From: Paraburkholderia sp. | GTDB taxonomy: Bacteria; Pseudomonadota; Gammaproteobacteria; Burkholderiales; Burkholderiaceae | Assembly: GCF_024281035.1 (NCBI RefSeq) | Contig: NZ_JAMXLH010000056.1 | Span: 1 to 46,356 of the forward strand | Length of the DNA stretch: 46,356 nucleotides | Reading direction: 5' to 3' | In this document: piece by piece, positions 7,216-15,669 of the stretch | Position numbering within the stretch: position 1 is the first letter of the stretch | How the letters are laid out: every line of letters begins with the position of its first letter | Program-made: the position numbers and the translations under genes | The notes under the pieces: generated by a model | The model's database searches: none | Seen by the model: only the letters and a program-made list of their open reading frames with translations | Told to the model about the DNA's origin: nothing

Positions 7216-8412
7216 GTGCCGATATTCAGCGATGAGTCCGCGGTGGAATCGAACGAATCACAATATGACAGTTTGCTGAACGCCATTTACGAAACAATCG
7301 ACAACTCTGCGTTCTGGAAAGAATTTTGCACAAGATTATTAAAATCGACCGAAACCACCTCGGTTCATTTGTTTGCATTCGACCGGCACCGCAATATTTT
7401 CTCGTATGGTGACGGTTTCGATGTCGCCCGGAGCGAGCCGCTCGAACTGATCCGGCCGCTCTATCGCGACGATCCACGGCTTGAATGGCTGCGCGCGTTT
7501 GCGCCCGGCAAATGGCTGCATTACAGCGACACCGCCGAAAGCGATCATGCCAGCGGACTTCCCGTATTCGAGCCGCGCATTCTCGCCGCGGAACATCGGC
7601 ACGTTTCGCTTTGCAAGCTGATCGACAGCTCGTCGCTGACCGTCATGCTCGCCTGCCGGCGCGATGCGGTGCAAGGTCCGCTGTCCGATGCCGCGCGTGC
7701 GCTGCTCGACCGGCTCACGCCCCACCTCATACGCGCGCTGCGTCTTCACGCACAACGCAGCACGCTGAACGCATCCGCGCTCGTGCATCGCGCGAGTCCG
7801 CCCGCGATGCTCGTCGATGCGCATGGTGAAGTGCTGTACGGCAACGAACGCGCGCAGCAGCTCCTGAACGCGACGCCGCTCGTGCGCGTGCGCGCGCACC
7901 GGCTATCCCTCCCGGCCCCCTGGCAGGCACGCTTGCTGGAAGACATCGCCATCGCCGAAGCGCGGCTGCGCAGCGCGACAAACGGTGCCCGGGAGGCCGC
8001 CACGCGGTTTCGCGCACTGCGCATCGTCGCGCCCGGCGATACGAACGGCCCGGAAGTGCTCTACGCGTTCTATAACGTGCAGACGTACGGCGACGCCCCG
8101 GTCGCCGAACTGTGCGCCGTGGCCGCGCTCACGTTCTATCATCCGCGCTCCGCGCCGCCGGTCGACGAGCAGGTCCTTGCCGACGCATTCGATCTGTCGC
8201 CCGCGGAATGCCGTATCGCCCATCTGCTCGCGGAAGGGCTCACACAAAAGGAAATTGCGGCGCGTGTCGGCGTGCAGCACGATACCGTGCGCAAGCAACT
8301 GCAGTCGGTGTTCCAAAAGACCGCGACGCGCCGCCAGCCCGATCTGCTGCGCCTGCTGCTGAATCTGCCGGTACACCGGACGCAGCAGACGCACGTGACA
8401 CACGCAGGCTAG
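7216..8412 (+). CDS. LuxR-family transcriptional regulator
   Basis: The 398-residue protein has a long N-terminal region without an obvious receiver or autoinducer motif (residues 1-310; part around 195-230, MLVDAHGEVLYGNERAQQLL, is PAS-like). A C-terminal LuxR/GerE helix-turn-helix follows at about 320-390: FDLSPAECRIAHLLAEGLTQ, then KEIAARVGVQHDTVRKQLQ. This is the common Burkholderiaceae type of PAS-plus-LuxR regulator with an unknown signal. The start is GTG at 7216; AGG lies close upstream and no nearby ATG exists. It is transcribed alone. Its target is not evident. Confidence 0.85.
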   Translation: MPIFSDESAVESNESQYDSLLNAIYETIDNSAFWKEFCTRLLKSTETTSVHLFAFDRHRNIFSYGDGFDVARSEPLELIRPLYRDDPRLEWLRAFAPGKWLHYSDTAESDHASGLPVFEPRILAAEHRHVSLCKLIDSSSLTVMLACRRDAVQGPLSDAARALLDRLTPHLIRALRLHAQRSTLNASALVHRASPPAMLVDAHGEVLYGNERAQQLLNATPLVRVRAHRLSLPAPWQARLLEDIAIAEARLRSATNGAREAATRFRALRIVAPGDTNGPEVLYAFYNVQTYGDAPVAELCAVAALTFYHPRSAPPVDEQVLADAFDLSPAECRIAHLLAEGLTQKEIAARVGVQHDTVRKQLQSVFQKTATRRQPDLLRLLLNLPVHRTQQTHVTHAG

Positions 8413-8429
8413 CCGCGCGGGACGCGGGC

Positions 8430-8708
8430 TTATTTGGCCCGGCAGGCGAACACGAGGTTGAAGGTGGAGCCGCTCGTGGATGTATCGATGGTGTCGTAGG
8501 CGCCGCCGCACTGCGCGCGCGCCTGCTGCGAGCAGGAGTCGCGGTCGCCTGCAGACGGGCATTGCACCTGGACCGTCGGGCGGCCATCGGAGAGAAACAG
8601 CGGCGGGCTGCTGCTGCACGCGGACAAGGCGGCAAGCAGCGCGCAGGCGAGGGCCGCGAATGGCAGCCTGCACAAGCGGAAGGACAGCGACAAACCTGGA
8701 CGATTCAT
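8430..8708 (-). CDS. Small putative lipoprotein
   Basis: The 92-residue product starts MNRPGLSLSF and has a hydrophobic segment ending in the lipobox LSAC, so it should be lipidated and membrane-anchored. The mature part contains four more cysteines (VQCPSAG, DSCSQQ, AQCGGAY, VFACRAK), enough for two disulphides. An upstream ATG at 8720 would add only MGCY. I know of no characterised family. It converges with the LuxR-type gene, with 17 bases between the stops. Confidence 0.7.
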   Translation of the reverse strand: MNRPGLSLSFRLCRLPFAALACALLAALSACSSSPPLFLSDGRPTVQVQCPSAGDRDSCSQQARAQCGGAYDTIDTSTSGSTFNLVFACRAK

Positions 8709-8802
8709 GTAGCACCCCAATGAACTTTCTCATTCTTCGATGTGCGATTGTGCCATGCCGCGCACCTGCGGCGCGGCATGCGCCCTGCGCGCGCGGGCAC
8801 AC

Positions 8803-9393
8803 TCAGTTCGGCGGCGGCAGCGTCTTGTAAGGCAGCGCGCCGTGCGGATCGGCGACCACGCGCACAAACACCTGCTCGACATCCGGGATCGCTTCGAGGC
8901 GGCGCTGCAACGCAGCCCGATCGAATGAGGCGGGCGCGCATCCTTCCGCGTAGACAAAACGCCGCTGCACGGTAATCCAGAGGCTCGTGTTCGCGAGCGA
9001 CGCGTCGCCCTGGAACTGCCGGCGAACCGCGGCCGCGATATCCGCGTCGTAAAGATACGAGTTCGGCTTCGAGCACTTGTGCGCAAGCCAGCAGGTCGTG
9101 CCGCGCTCCACACGATAATGCGCATCGTCTTCGGCCTCGGCCCGCGTCATGAACGGCCCGAGCGGCACCGGACATGCGCTCACCGCGCTCGACAGCGCGA
9201 AAAACGGATCGTTGTACCAGTTCTTCACCTGCGCCTGCGCGGCGGTTGCCGTCTGCGCATGCACACCGGGGCACATCGCAAAACCGGCCACAGCAACGGC
9301 CACAAGACCGGCCGCGCGTGCGCCACGCGCAATCCACGTCATGCGCGGCGGCTTCGCCCGGCGCAACACCCGAATCGAATCGAACCACTTCAT
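8803..9393 (-). CDS. BON-like domain secreted protein
   Basis: The 196-residue product starts at ATG 9393, preceded by GGAGG nine bases away, and has an N-terminal hydrophobic segment ending GVHA-QT. The C-terminal half (DADIAAAVRRQFQG, SLWITVQRRFVYAEG, LEAIPDVEQVFVRV) follows the alpha-beta pattern of BON domains, which associate with phospholipid or membranes in the periplasm. Four cysteines in the middle (ACPVP, TTCWLAHKC, EGC) may form disulphides. An upstream in-frame ATG at 9474 lacks a ribosome binding site. Function unknown; it diverges from the GntP permease gene. Confidence 0.7.
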   Translation of the reverse strand: MKWFDSIRVLRRAKPPRMTWIARGARAAGLVAVAVAGFAMCPGVHAQTATAAQAQVKNWYNDPFFALSSAVSACPVPLGPFMTRAEAEDDAHYRVERGTTCWLAHKCSKPNSYLYDADIAAAVRRQFQGDASLANTSLWITVQRRFVYAEGCAPASFDRAALQRRLEAIPDVEQVFVRVVADPHGALPYKTLPPPN

Positions 9394-9549
9394 CGCCGTC
9401 GCCCTCCCCACCGCCAGCACGCCCTGGCACGACCTCGCACGGCCAACGATAGCGCCGGTCAACCGGCGCGGCAATCATCAGACGATTCTGTAGAATTGCC
9501 GCGACGCCTCAACGATTGCCGAACCACGATCATCATTGAAGGAAACGCA

Positions 9550-10950
9550 ATGTCGTTTGTCATCGTCCTCGCCGCCCTGGCGTTCCTCATGCTCGCTGCT
9601 TATCGCGGCTACAGCGTGATCCTCTTCGCCCCCATCGCCGCCCTCGCGGCCGTGCTGCTCACCGGTCCGTCCGCCGTCGCGCCTGTGTTCTCCGGCATTT
9701 TCATGGACAAGATGGTCGGCTTCGTGAAGCTGTACTTTCCCGTGTTCCTGCTTGGCGCCGTTTTCGGTAAGGTTATCGAACTTTCAGGCTTTTCCGAGTC
9801 GATCGTCCACGCCGCCATTCGCTACATTGGCCGCTCGCGCGCGAATGCCGTGATCGTTGCGGTTTGCGCGCTGCTCACGTATGGCGGCGTGTCGCTCTTC
9901 GTCGTGGTGTTCGCCGTCTATCCGTTCGCCGCCGAACTCTATCGCCAGAGCAACATCCCGAAGCGGTTGATGCCCGGCGCCATCGCGCTCGGCGCGTTCT
10001 CGTTCACGATGGACTCGCTGCCCGGCACGCCGCAGATCCAGAACATCATCCCGACGAGCTTCTTCAGGACGACCACGTGGGCAGCACCCGTGCTCGGCAT
10101 CATCGGCTCGCTCTTTATCGTCGTCGTGGGTCTCACGTACCTCGAATGGCGCCGCCGCACCGCGATGGCGAAGGGCGAAGGCTACGGCACGTCGCTCGTG
10201 AACGAGCCCGATCGCGTCGAAACGAAGAGCCTGCCGAATCCGTTGCTCGCCATCGCGCCGCTCGTGCTCGTCGGCGTCGCGAATTTCGTGCTCACGCGCT
10301 GGATTCCGGTGTGGTACGGCGAGAGCTTCACCGTCGCGCCCGACGTGCTGCCCGGCATTCACGCGCCCGTCACGACCACCATCAAGCAGGTTGTCGGCAT
10401 CTGGTCCGTAGAAGGCGCGCTGCTGCTCGGCATCGCACTCGTGCTGGTCACGGCGTTCCGCCGCGTGCAGTCGCGCTTCGCGACTGGCACGAAGGCGGCC
10501 GTGGCCGGTGCGCTGCTCGCTTCGATGAATACCGCCTCCGAATACGGCTTCGGCGGCGTGATCGCCGCGCTGCCGGGTTTCATCGTCGTGAGCGACGCGC
10601 TCAAGAGCATTCCGAATCCGCTCGTCAATGCGGCAGTTTCCGTGAGTTCACTCGCGGGTATCACGGGCTCGGCATCGGGCGGCATGAGCATCGCGCTCGC
10701 GGCCATGTCCGACCAGTTCATCAAGAGCGCGCAGGCCGCGCACATTCCGATGGAAGTGCTGCACCGCGTGGTCGCAATGGCGAGCGGCGGCATGGACACG
10801 CTTCCGCACAACGGCGCCGTCATCACGCTGCTCGCCGTGACGGGCCTCACGCACCGCGAGTCGTATCGCGACATCTTCGCGGTCACGGTCATTAAAACGC
10901 TCGCGGTGTTCTTCGTGATCGCCGTGTACTACGCGACCGGACTCGTTTGA
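9550..10950 (+). CDS. GntP-family permease (gluconate/organic acid:H+ symporter)
   Basis: The 466-residue integral membrane protein has about 12 hydrophobic segments. It shows GntP/citrate-type family signatures: GYSVILFAPIAAL near the start, TYGGVSLFVVVFAVYPFA, FTMDSLPGTPQIQNIIPT, and NTASEYGFGGVIAALPGF. Members import gluconate or related sugar acids with protons across the inner membrane. I chose ATG at 9550, with AAGGAAA eight bases upstream; the open frame extends far upstream without support. No catabolic gene adjoins, so the substrate cannot be assigned. Confidence 0.92.
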   Translation: MSFVIVLAALAFLMLAAYRGYSVILFAPIAALAAVLLTGPSAVAPVFSGIFMDKMVGFVKLYFPVFLLGAVFGKVIELSGFSESIVHAAIRYIGRSRANAVIVAVCALLTYGGVSLFVVVFAVYPFAAELYRQSNIPKRLMPGAIALGAFSFTMDSLPGTPQIQNIIPTSFFRTTTWAAPVLGIIGSLFIVVVGLTYLEWRRRTAMAKGEGYGTSLVNEPDRVETKSLPNPLLAIAPLVLVGVANFVLTRWIPVWYGESFTVAPDVLPGIHAPVTTTIKQVVGIWSVEGALLLGIALVLVTAFRRVQSRFATGTKAAVAGALLASMNTASEYGFGGVIAALPGFIVVSDALKSIPNPLVNAAVSVSSLAGITGSASGGMSIALAAMSDQFIKSAQAAHIPMEVLHRVVAMASGGMDTLPHNGAVITLLAVTGLTHRESYRDIFAVTVIKTLAVFFVIAVYYATGLV

Positions 10951-11233
10951 CCGTGCGCGACCGCTTGACCGGTCGACCGCTCGGCCGCTCATGCGGCGGC
11001 GGCGCTGAAGGCGTGCGTTTTCCCGGCGCGTGGCCGTCCACGCGCCGGGCAGCGCCGCATCCGGGCACAATGCAGCGCAACCCGCGCGCAATAGCACGTG
11101 ATTTTCCAGCCGGGCAACACGCCGATTGGCGGCGCACAGCTTCGCGCGGATAATCCGTGAAGCTGCTTCGCGGGCGCAAGCCGACTGGCGGGGCCGCAGC
11201 ATCGCAAGACTCGTGCAATCCGCAGGAGGCAAG

Positions 11234-12706
11234 ATGACTGACTGGTCCGCCATACGGCATGTCGTTGTCCTGATGCTGGAGAACCGTTCGTTCGATAACG
11301 TCTTCGGTTTCTTGCGCCCGGCAGGCCCCGATTTCGACGGGCTCGACGGCGCAGGTTGCGCGGGCAACGACGGCATCGCACCGTGGCCCACGCCCGGGGA
11401 CACCGGCTGTTCGACGGTCCCCAACCCCGATCCGGGCGAAACGTTCGACGACATCAACGCGCAACTCTTCAACGGGCCGATCACCGGCGTGCCGTCGATG
11501 AGCGGCTTCGTCGCCAATTACAACCACCTCGGCGGCAACGGCGCCGATGTCATGCACTGCTTCACGCGCAACGATCTGCCTGTCCTGAGCGAACTGGCGA
11601 GCAGCTTCGCCGTCTCGGATCGCTGGTTCGCGTCGGCGCCGTGCCAGACCTGGCCCAACCGGTTTTTCGTGCATGCGGGCACCGCCAACGGGTATGAGAA
11701 CAACACGCTCGACGGCTTCCCGTTTCCGATGCAGACGATCTTCAACGAACTGCAAGGCGTCGTGCCGTGGAAGATCTATTTCCACGATTTTCCGCAGACC
11801 GCGCTGCTCTCGCGCCTGTGGCCGTATTTCGCGAATTTCAGGTTGATCGACGAATTCATCAGCGACGCTGCGGCAGGCCAGTTGCCGGCCTACGCCTTCA
11901 TCGAGCCGCGGTATTACCCGGATGTGGTGCAATTGCCGAACGATATGCATCCGCCGCATCACGTGCCGTTCGCCGATGCGCTCGTCGCACGCGTCTATAA
12001 CGCGGTGCGTGCGTCGCCCAACTGGGACAACACGCTGCTGATCGTCACGTTCGACGAACACGGCGGCTGTTTCGATCACGTTCCCCCGCCCGCCGCGACG
12101 CAGCCCGAACCGCCACGGCCGATGCAGCGCTTCACGTTCGACCGCTTCGGCGTGCGCGTACCCGCCGTCGTCGTCTCGCCGTACACCGCCGCGGGCACCG
12201 TGTTGCGCGCGGACGGTCCCGTGCCGTACGACCACACGTCGATCCTCAAGACCGTGCGCAACTGCTTCGGCATTGCCGGGCCGCTTTCCGCGCGCGAGGC
12301 CGCCGCCCCCGATCTGTCCGCAGCGCTCAATGCGCCCTTCGACGCGAATCGCGGGCCGCTATCGATCGATGTGCCCGCACCCATCGTCGACGACGCCACA
12401 CTGCAGGCCGCGAACGGGCGCGACGTGACGCACATGCAGGGTCTGTTCGCGCTCGCCGCAAAGAGCCTCGCGCCACTGGGCGCCAGCACGACCGTTACCC
12501 AGCACATTCAGGACCTCATCCAGTCAAAGAATCCCCCGGCTGGCGCGGCCGATGCCCAGACACCGGCGGCGCCGACGACCGCCGGCGCCGCCGGCACCTT
12601 TGCGCGCAGCATCATGCAGAAGATACTCGCGCGTTTCGCGGCCCCGAAGCCGCCGCAGGCAGTGCCGCAAGCAGCGCCGCAAGACTCGATTTATCGCGGT
12701 CAATGA
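11234..12706 (+). CDS. Phospholipase C / acid phosphatase-type phosphoesterase
   Basis: The 490-residue protein belongs to the phosphoesterase family that includes bacterial phospholipase C and AcpA. ENRSFDNVFG at residues 16-25 supplies a metal-binding Glu-Asn and opens the alkaline-phosphatase-like fold. Later motifs are QTWPNRFFVHAGT, LPAYAFIEPRY and TFDEHGGCFDHVPPP near 274-288. The start at 11234 has an excellent AGGAGG nine bases upstream. There is no signal peptide or twin-arginine motif, unlike PlcH/PlcN, so it is either cytoplasmic or exported by another route. The last 60 residues are a low-complexity Ala/Pro tail. A conserved-looking small gene follows 30 bases downstream. Confidence 0.88.
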   Translation: MTDWSAIRHVVVLMLENRSFDNVFGFLRPAGPDFDGLDGAGCAGNDGIAPWPTPGDTGCSTVPNPDPGETFDDINAQLFNGPITGVPSMSGFVANYNHLGGNGADVMHCFTRNDLPVLSELASSFAVSDRWFASAPCQTWPNRFFVHAGTANGYENNTLDGFPFPMQTIFNELQGVVPWKIYFHDFPQTALLSRLWPYFANFRLIDEFISDAAAGQLPAYAFIEPRYYPDVVQLPNDMHPPHHVPFADALVARVYNAVRASPNWDNTLLIVTFDEHGGCFDHVPPPAATQPEPPRPMQRFTFDRFGVRVPAVVVSPYTAAGTVLRADGPVPYDHTSILKTVRNCFGIAGPLSAREAAAPDLSAALNAPFDANRGPLSIDVPAPIVDDATLQAANGRDVTHMQGLFALAAKSLAPLGASTTVTQHIQDLIQSKNPPAGAADAQTPAAPTTAGAAGTFARSIMQKILARFAAPKPPQAVPQAAPQDSIYRGQ

Positions 12707-12736
12707 CGTTTTCATCTGGTTTTCCAGGAGAATGCG

Positions 12737-13189
12737 ATGCCCTTACCCTCCGATACCGGCACCTGGCTCGCGCAGCCCATGAATTACTGGTTCGCCGCGC
12801 TGCGGCCGTTCTTTGCGCTTTACGCCGTACCGAGGTCACTCGACCAGTCGATCTTGCCGTGGACCTTCGCGGGCCTTGTGGTCAACGAGAACAATTCGAG
12901 CGACCCGGCGACCGAACAGGCCGTCGTCACCAAAGACAGTTATGGCCGGCAACTGGGACGCATCTCCGATGCGCTCGCGTGCCTGATCGACACGCTTGCC
13001 GAAGACGAAAAGAAGAACAAGGCCATCGAGGCGTTTCTCGGCATGAAGGCGCAAATCGACGCGATCAAGGACAAGGCTCAGGCCGCGCGCTTCGACAAGG
13101 TGCTGTCCGACCTCGCAGACCTCCGCCAGCGCGACGAGCCTACCTTCTACGAACGCGTCGAGCGCATCAGTGCGCTCGCAACTAAATGA
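12737..13189 (+). CDS. Hypothetical protein paired with the phosphoesterase
   Basis: The 150-residue protein has AGGAGA nine bases before its ATG and starts 30 bases past the phosphoesterase stop, so the two are probably one operon. Residues 1-45 contain a moderately hydrophobic stretch (MNYWFAALRPFFALYAV) but no clear signal peptide. Residues 70-150 are helical and charged (DTLAEDEKKNKAIEAFLGMK, AARFDKVLSDLADLRQRDEP). I recognise no family. Given the spacing, a partner or chaperone-like role for the phosphoesterase is the obvious guess. Confidence 0.75.
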   Translation: MPLPSDTGTWLAQPMNYWFAALRPFFALYAVPRSLDQSILPWTFAGLVVNENNSSDPATEQAVVTKDSYGRQLGRISDALACLIDTLAEDEKKNKAIEAFLGMKAQIDAIKDKAQAARFDKVLSDLADLRQRDEPTFYERVERISALATK

Positions 13190-13214
13190 CGTCGCGGGTA
13201 GCCTCCTGAGCATG

Positions 13215-13232
13215 CGGCGGAGCAATCCGCCG
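13215..13232. terminator. Convergent hairpin with GCAA tetraloop
   Basis: CGGCGGA-GCAA-TCCGCCG is a perfect 7-bp stem closed by a GNRA tetraloop, lying between the convergent ends at 13189 and 13247. No T-tract follows on either side. It could stop transcription from both directions weakly. Confidence 0.45.
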
Positions 13233-13246
13233 ATGAGTCAGGCAGG

Positions 13247-13732
13247 TTAACGCAGCGCGCTCGCGAACTCGTCGAGCTGAGTGATCACGGTATTCCAGCC
13301 GTCGAAAAAACCCAGCTTTTCGTGCTGCTCGCGCGCCGCATCGTCCTGATGCATGACCCGGGCAATGTAGCGGCTTCCTGCGCCTTCGTCGGCCATCGTG
13401 ATGATCGCCGTGAAGCCGAGCCACGGCTTGGCCGGACGCCAGCCTGCCGTGAGCATCGACGTGAACACGATGCGCGATTGCGGCACGACATCGAGGAAGC
13501 TGCCGGGGTTATCGCTGGTGTTGCCATCCGGCCCCCGCATGACGGTATGGAAAGCCCCGCCCGGTTGCAGGTCGAAGGCGCTCACTTCGGTCGTCCACGG
13601 CCTGGGGCACCACCACTGCCTGAGCAGGTCCGGCTCCGACCACGCGCGCCACAGCGCGGCCCGGGGTGCGCGCAGCACGCGGGTGATGACGAGGTCGCGG
13701 GAATCAGCGTTTTCGGCTTTGGGTTGTGTCAT
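13247..13732 (-). CDS. SRPBCC / AHSA1-family protein
   Basis: The 161-residue protein has the START/Bet v1-like fold of the Aha1 C-terminal (AHSA1) family: DLVITRVLRAPRAALWRAWS, LLRQWWCPRPWTTEV, a GGAFHTVMRGPDG strand turn, and a C-terminal helix GFFDGWNTVITQLDEFA. Such bacterial proteins bind unknown hydrophobic ligands and are usually paired with an ArsR-type regulator. That regulator survives here only as a stump overlapping this start. I chose ATG at 13732, with GAGGAG nine bases upstream, over an in-frame ATG at 13765. Confidence 0.88.
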   Translation of the reverse strand: MTQPKAENADSRDLVITRVLRAPRAALWRAWSEPDLLRQWWCPRPWTTEVSAFDLQPGGAFHTVMRGPDGNTSDNPGSFLDVVPQSRIVFTSMLTAGWRPAKPWLGFTAIITMADEGAGSRYIARVMHQDDAAREQHEKLGFFDGWNTVITQLDEFASALR

Positions 13733-13861
13733 GGGTTTGCTCCTCTTGATGAAGTCGTTCGACAAAATTGGCCATGCGGTCAGACCGTGCTTCCCACACG
13801 GCGCGCTGCTCCGCGATCCATTGCTCCGCCTGCGAAAGCGTAGCCGGAATCCGCTCGCAAA
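13704..13861 (-). pseudogene. C-terminal remnant of an ArsR-family regulator
   Basis: Directly past the nitroreductase stop, a different minus-strand frame reads ERIPATLSQAEQWIAEQRAV, then WEARSDRMANFVERLHQEEQ, ending at 13704. This is the typical C-terminal helix of the ArsR regulators that precede AHSA1 genes (pattern AEQWIAEQRAxWEARxDRL). No winged-helix part precedes it; the upstream DNA codes for the nitroreductase in another frame. Its end overlaps the AHSA1 start by 29 bases, the coupling expected of an intact arsR-AHSA1 pair. I infer that a recombination replaced the first two-thirds of the regulator. Confidence 0.6.
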
Positions 13862-14533
13862 TCAGGCCGGAAAACCTACCGGGATGAGATAGCCGGGCGT
13901 CTGGCCGGGAGGCAGGGCGAGTGTCCGCGCTGCCCGAGCTGCGTCGAAAGAGCCGACGGGCACGGCGACAAGCCCAAGTACGGCGGCCTGAAGCAGCATG
14001 TTCTGTGCCGCGTGCCCGACCTCGAGGTCTGCATACCGGTTGGCTCGGGCGCCGTACCTGGGGGCGAGCCGGTTCGGGTCGGCGGCCACTGCGATCACGA
14101 GCGGAGCGCCGCCGACTGACGCTTGCCCGAGTGCAAGTTCTCTCAGTTGAGGGCGCAGGTCGGGCGTGGCCCGCGTCTCGGCGCGGTGGCCGTGAGGCAG
14201 GTAGTGGATCACCTCCGTGGGCGTCACGGCGTAGAGCTCCAGCGCGTACAAGGCGCCGGCCGACGGAGCCGCGCGCTTGCCATCCGGGCTGGTGATGCCC
14301 TGCCCGGCCCACAGCAACTGGGCGATGGACTCGATCGGCACCTGCGCTGGCCCGAAGGTGCGCACCGATCTGCGCCGCGTGATGGCTTCCTCGAAAGAGA
14401 CCGGGCCGGTGACTTTGGGCTTGGGCAGCGCGATGTCATTCACGTACTTCGCCGGGGTTTCCTGCGCTTCGCAGCCGGCAACCTCGGCCATCGCGCTTGC
14501 GGCCAGCACTGCCAACAGTTCACGGCGTTTCAT
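13862..14533 (-). CDS. SagB/ThcOx-type nitroreductase, lipoprotein
   Basis: The 223-residue protein starts at ATG 14533 with GGAGG seven bases upstream. A leader ending in VAGC (Cys21) looks like a lipobox, so it is probably exported and lipid-anchored. The rest is a nitroreductase fold of the SagB/ThcOx branch: EEAITRRRSVRTFG (FMN phosphate contacts), LLWAGQGITSPDGKRAAPSA, and a C-terminal GHAAQNMLLQAAVLGLVAVP. The family uses FMN to oxidise or reduce small molecules; SagB members act on azoline peptides, but no peptide or cyclase gene is near. The substrate is unknown. Confidence 0.85.
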   Translation of the reverse strand: MKRRELLAVLAASAMAEVAGCEAQETPAKYVNDIALPKPKVTGPVSFEEAITRRRSVRTFGPAQVPIESIAQLLWAGQGITSPDGKRAAPSAGALYALELYAVTPTEVIHYLPHGHRAETRATPDLRPQLRELALGQASVGGAPLVIAVAADPNRLAPRYGARANRYADLEVGHAAQNMLLQAAVLGLVAVPVGSFDAARAARTLALPPGQTPGYLIPVGFPA

Positions 14534-14844
14534 CGGGCGCCTCCAGGAGCGAAGGAGCAGGCCAGCAGGCGGATCCCGCACCCTGCGCGAAGCTCAGTAT
14601 TTCACGTTTCCGGTCCTGTCTTATTTTGTGTGCACGCAATCCCGCAAAGAGACAAGTGCCTGATAGTTTTGGGTTTTATCTCGTGCGCGAAGGTGTTTCG
14701 ACCGAGTTTCAGCAGGCGCTGGATCGAGTCTGGAGATTGGCGCCGGCATGTCGAATGCCCGGCCTGGAACAGTCAATGGCCAATCCTGAAAGCGGCCATT
14801 GATAAGCGGCCACTCGTTAAGCGCGAGTGGCCCGCATGGGAGAG
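14534..14844. other. Intergenic region between bluB and the nitroreductase gene
   Basis: About 310 bases. A plus-strand frame contains FQQALDRVWRLAP but has no start signal or recognisable family. The bluB-side hairpin at 14808-14832 is the only clear feature. Confidence 0.35.
14808..14832 (-). terminator. Hairpin downstream of bluB
   Basis: GGCCACTCG and CGAGTGGCC form a perfect 9-bp stem with a 7-nt loop, 12 bases past the bluB stop. The following minus-strand sequence, GCTTATC, is not T-rich, so termination would be inefficient or factor-assisted. Confidence 0.55.
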
Positions 14845-15606
14845 TTATCTAAACAGCGTCCCGTTCAGACCATTCTCCTGAATGGTTGTCTGTTGCCGAC
14901 GCAAGCAGTCGACGAGCGGATCGTCTGCTTTGGGCTGTTGTTCCCACTGGTCGACGTACACCAGCTCGTCGATCGGCAGCCTGGGCAACCAACCTGCGCT
15001 TTCCAGCTCCGGCTTGTCGTAGAAGTGGCTGACGTAGCCCAGACAGAGGTAGGCCACCGGCGCGATATTGCGGGGGATCTGGAGGGCGTCCTGCACATCG
15101 CGCTGATTGAAGATGCTCACCCAACCCACACCCAGTCCTTCGGCTCGCGCCGCCAGCCACAGATTTTGCACCGCGCAGACGCTGCTATAGAGATCCATCG
15201 TCCGGATATGGGTGCGTCCCACCACGACCGGGCCGGTACGTTTGCGATCACAGGTGATACACAGGTTGACGGGCGACTCCAGGATGCCTTCGAGTTTGAG
15301 GCGGCTGTAGACTTCGCGCTTTTCGCCCTCGAACATCTGCGCAGCTTCTGCGTTGGCCTTTTTGAACAGGTCATGGACGCGCTGCTTGACGTCCTGCGAG
15401 CGAACCACCAGAAAATTCCAGGGCTGCATGAAGCCCACCGAAGGCGCATGGTGTGCGGCCATCAGCACCCGGCTTAACACCTCGTCGGGGATAGCATCGG
15501 GCAGGAATTGTCCGCGCACGTCACGGCGGCTGAAAATGGTCCGGTAGACTGCGGCGCGCTCTGCTTCGGAAAATTGGTGATCGGGCCGGACAGCTTGGTT
15601 TTCCAT
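14845..15606 (-). CDS. bluB: 5,6-dimethylbenzimidazole synthase
   Basis: BluB is the flavin-destroying nitroreductase relative that turns FMNH2 and O2 into 5,6-dimethylbenzimidazole, the lower ligand of cobalamin. The 253-residue protein shows YRTIFSRRDVRGQFLPD (FMN-binding Arg pair), AAHHAPSVGFMQPWNF, and ARAEGLGVGWVSIF, all standard for BluB. The start at 15606 has AAGGGGA upstream. The open frame continues 28 codons further, but that part is riboswitch leader. The cobalamin riboswitch in the leader independently supports the assignment. Confidence 0.95.
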   Translation of the reverse strand: MENQAVRPDHQFSEAERAAVYRTIFSRRDVRGQFLPDAIPDEVLSRVLMAAHHAPSVGFMQPWNFLVVRSQDVKQRVHDLFKKANAEAAQMFEGEKREVYSRLKLEGILESPVNLCITCDRKRTGPVVVGRTHIRTMDLYSSVCAVQNLWLAARAEGLGVGWVSIFNQRDVQDALQIPRNIAPVAYLCLGYVSHFYDKPELESAGWLPRLPIDELVYVDQWEQQPKADDPLVDCLRRQQTTIQENGLNGTLFR

Positions 15607-15631
15607 GGATTCCCCTTTTGGAAAAGATTCG

Positions 15632-15669
15632 GCTGCCGGGCCTGGCAGCGTTTTTTCGCTCTTCAGGCC
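15632..15669 (-). promoter_or_regulatory. Riboswitch expression platform with two exclusive hairpins
   Basis: On the minus strand GGCCTG (15669-15664) can pair with CAGGCC (15644-15639), enclosing a smaller AGCG/CGCT stem. Alternatively CAGGCC is buried in a different hairpin, GCTGCC-AGGCCC-GGCAGC (15649-15632), which stands just before the bluB ribosome binding site. GGCCTG is also the 3' strand of aptamer helix P1. Ligand binding should therefore lock P1, free the second hairpin and switch bluB off. Confidence 0.6.
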
